Assembly (NCBI GenBank): GCA_002350065.1
Contig: DEDQ01000031.1
Location: 462 to 7,107 of the forward strand
Direction of reading: 5' to 3'
Source of the DNA: Ruminococcus flavefaciens
GTDB taxonomy: Bacteria > Bacillota > Clostridia > Oscillospirales > Ruminococcaceae
Length of the DNA: 6,646 bases
The position numbers and the translations under genes are program-made. How positions within the stretch are numbered: the stretch's first letter is position 1; each line of letters starts with the position of its first letter. A model generated the notes under the pieces. The model did not search any database, was not told the origin of the DNA, and was given only the letters and a program-made list of their open reading frames with translations. Shown piece after piece: positions 5,941 to 6,646 of the stretch.

Positions 5941-6646
5941 GTGGACGACAGAAAGCTTAAAGTTCTTGCTGCTGTAGTTGACGAATACATCAGGACCGGC
6001 GAGCCTGTCGGCTCAAAGACGATATCACAGCTCGGGCATATCAAGGCTTCATCTGCTACTATCAGAAACGATATGGCAATGCTTGAACAGCTCGGCTATC
6101 TCGAACAGCCCCATACCTCCGCGGGAAGGATACCTACCTACCTCGGATACCGGCTCTACATCGACGAGCTTATGACCCTGCCGGAGCTCTCCGACGAGGA
6201 AAAGCAGATGCTCGATGAAAGGCTCGGCGGAGAAGATACTCCAGAGGAGCTGCTCATACAAAATGCGGCATCGGCGCTCACAGAGCTCACGCACTGCGCG
6301 GCGGTAGTCGCAAATTCAGCTCCGCGGTTCTCGGTGATATCGAAAGTCGAAGTTATACCAACAGGAAAGCGCTTATACGTTATCCTGCTGATAACGTCAA
6401 ACGGCAGCATAAAGAATAAGGCGTGCAGGCTCGAGTTTGACCTCAGCCATGAACAGCTCGATTTCTTTACCAAATATATAGATGAGAACCTCAGCGGTAT
6501 TTCCGTTGATGACCTCTCGGAGGAAATGCTCGACAAGATGATAGCAGCCGTATCCGCGTATATGGTTACGCTCTCACCGCTCGTAAAGGGCATATGCGAG
6601 CTTTCCGAGGACCTGAGACATCAGGAGCTCACAGTAAGCGGAGGGG
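5941..6646 (+). CDS. hrcA: Heat-inducible transcription repressor HrcA, partial (3' end outside window)
   Basis: DNA-binding repressor of class I heat-shock operons, acting at CIRCE sites with GroEL as co-regulator. The window holds 235 codons of an expected 340-350. Residues 1-75 are the winged helix-turn-helix: KLKVLAAVVDEYIRTGEPVGSK, split here as KLKVLAAVVDEY then IRTGEPVGSK at 6-27, then SSATIRNDMAMLEQLGYL at 37-54 (recognition helix region) and the hallmark HTSAGRIPT at 58-66 with YRLYID just after. The GAF-like dimerisation domain begins near 105, and LTVSGG at the edge fits the position of the conserved glycine before the Asn-Leu-Leu motif. GTG at 5941 is chosen from ribosome binding site spacing; an in-frame GTG at 5932 would add three residues. 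CIRCE lies 47 bases upstream. In Clostridia hrcA usually leads a grpE-dnaK-dnaJ operon, expected beyond the right edge. Confidence 0.96.
   Translation, partial: MDDRKLKVLAAVVDEYIRTGEPVGSKTISQLGHIKASSATIRNDMAMLEQLGYLEQPHTSAGRIPTYLGYRLYIDELMTLPELSDEEKQMLDERLGGEDTPEELLIQNAASALTELTHCAAVVANSAPRFSVISKVEVIPTGKRLYVILLITSNGSIKNKACRLEFDLSHEQLDFFTKYIDENLSGISVDDLSEEMLDKMIAAVSAYMVTLSPLVKGICELSEDLRHQELTVSGG

Noticed and set aside
5748..6044. Minus-strand 98-codon open frame across the CIRCE and hrcA start
   Set aside because: It would overlap the perfect operator and the conserved HrcA N-terminus, and no ribosome binding site is seen.
6156..6593. Minus-strand 145-codon open frame opposite hrcA
   Set aside because: It is Ser-rich shadow coding of hrcA, whose winged helix and following domain are clearly conserved in the plus frame.
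1..6646. Search by eye for CRISPR arrays, tRNA genes, insertion-sequence ends, toxin-antitoxin pairs or a defence-like cluster
   Set aside because: No regularly spaced repeats, cloverleaf sequences, transposase motifs or paired small genes were found; the genes are recognisable chromosomal families.

Overview
The window looks like a chromosomal segment of a low-to-mid-GC Clostridia bacterium, most like the Ruminococcus/Oscillospiraceae group of gut anaerobes. This is inferred from the Bacillota-type CIRCE/hrcA unit, strong AGGAGG-like ribosome binding sites, sigma-A promoters with extended -10 boxes, an intracellular GH43 glycosidase and a secreted M23-SH3 cell-wall enzyme. The species cannot be fixed from sequence alone.

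Layout from left to right. (1) 1-659, minus: a secreted M23 (LytM-type) zinc peptidase with the beginning of an SH3b domain, cut off by the window edge. (2) 800-2428, minus: a 542-residue, two-membrane-segment Wzz/chain-length-determinant-like protein with a long extracytoplasmic region and an unusual acidic-then-lysine-rich tail. (3) 2607-4064, minus: a cytoplasmic GH43 glycoside hydrolase with a C-terminal beta-rich accessory domain. (4) 4139-5524, minus: glmM, phosphoglucosamine mutase. (5) 5525-5940: a divergent control region. (6) 5941 to the right edge, plus: the first two thirds of hrcA, the heat-shock repressor.

Transcription can be read in some detail. The M23 gene, the Wzz-like gene and glmM each have a TTGAC(A/T)-17/18-TAnnAT promoter. 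Hairpins followed by T tracts on the minus strand lie after the Wzz-like gene, after the GH43 gene and after glmM, so the four minus-strand genes look mostly like separate units. The exception is GH43: the glmM terminator ends only a few bases before its ribosome binding site and no convincing promoter lies between them, so its expression must come by read-through or from a weak promoter at the end of glmM. hrcA has a textbook sigma-A promoter with a perfect CIRCE operator at the start of transcription, which implies autorepression and probably a downstream grpE-dnaK-dnaJ unit outside the window.

Three of the genes concern the cell envelope (GlmM makes the amino-sugar precursor of peptidoglycan, M23 cuts peptidoglycan, the Wzz-like protein probably acts in surface polysaccharide assembly), but nothing shows they are co-regulated. 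I see no mobile element, CRISPR array, tRNA or rRNA, and no strong case for a new multi-gene system. The least explained pieces are the structured leader between two candidate glmM promoters, the terminator against the GH43 ribosome binding site, and the tail of the Wzz-like protein.
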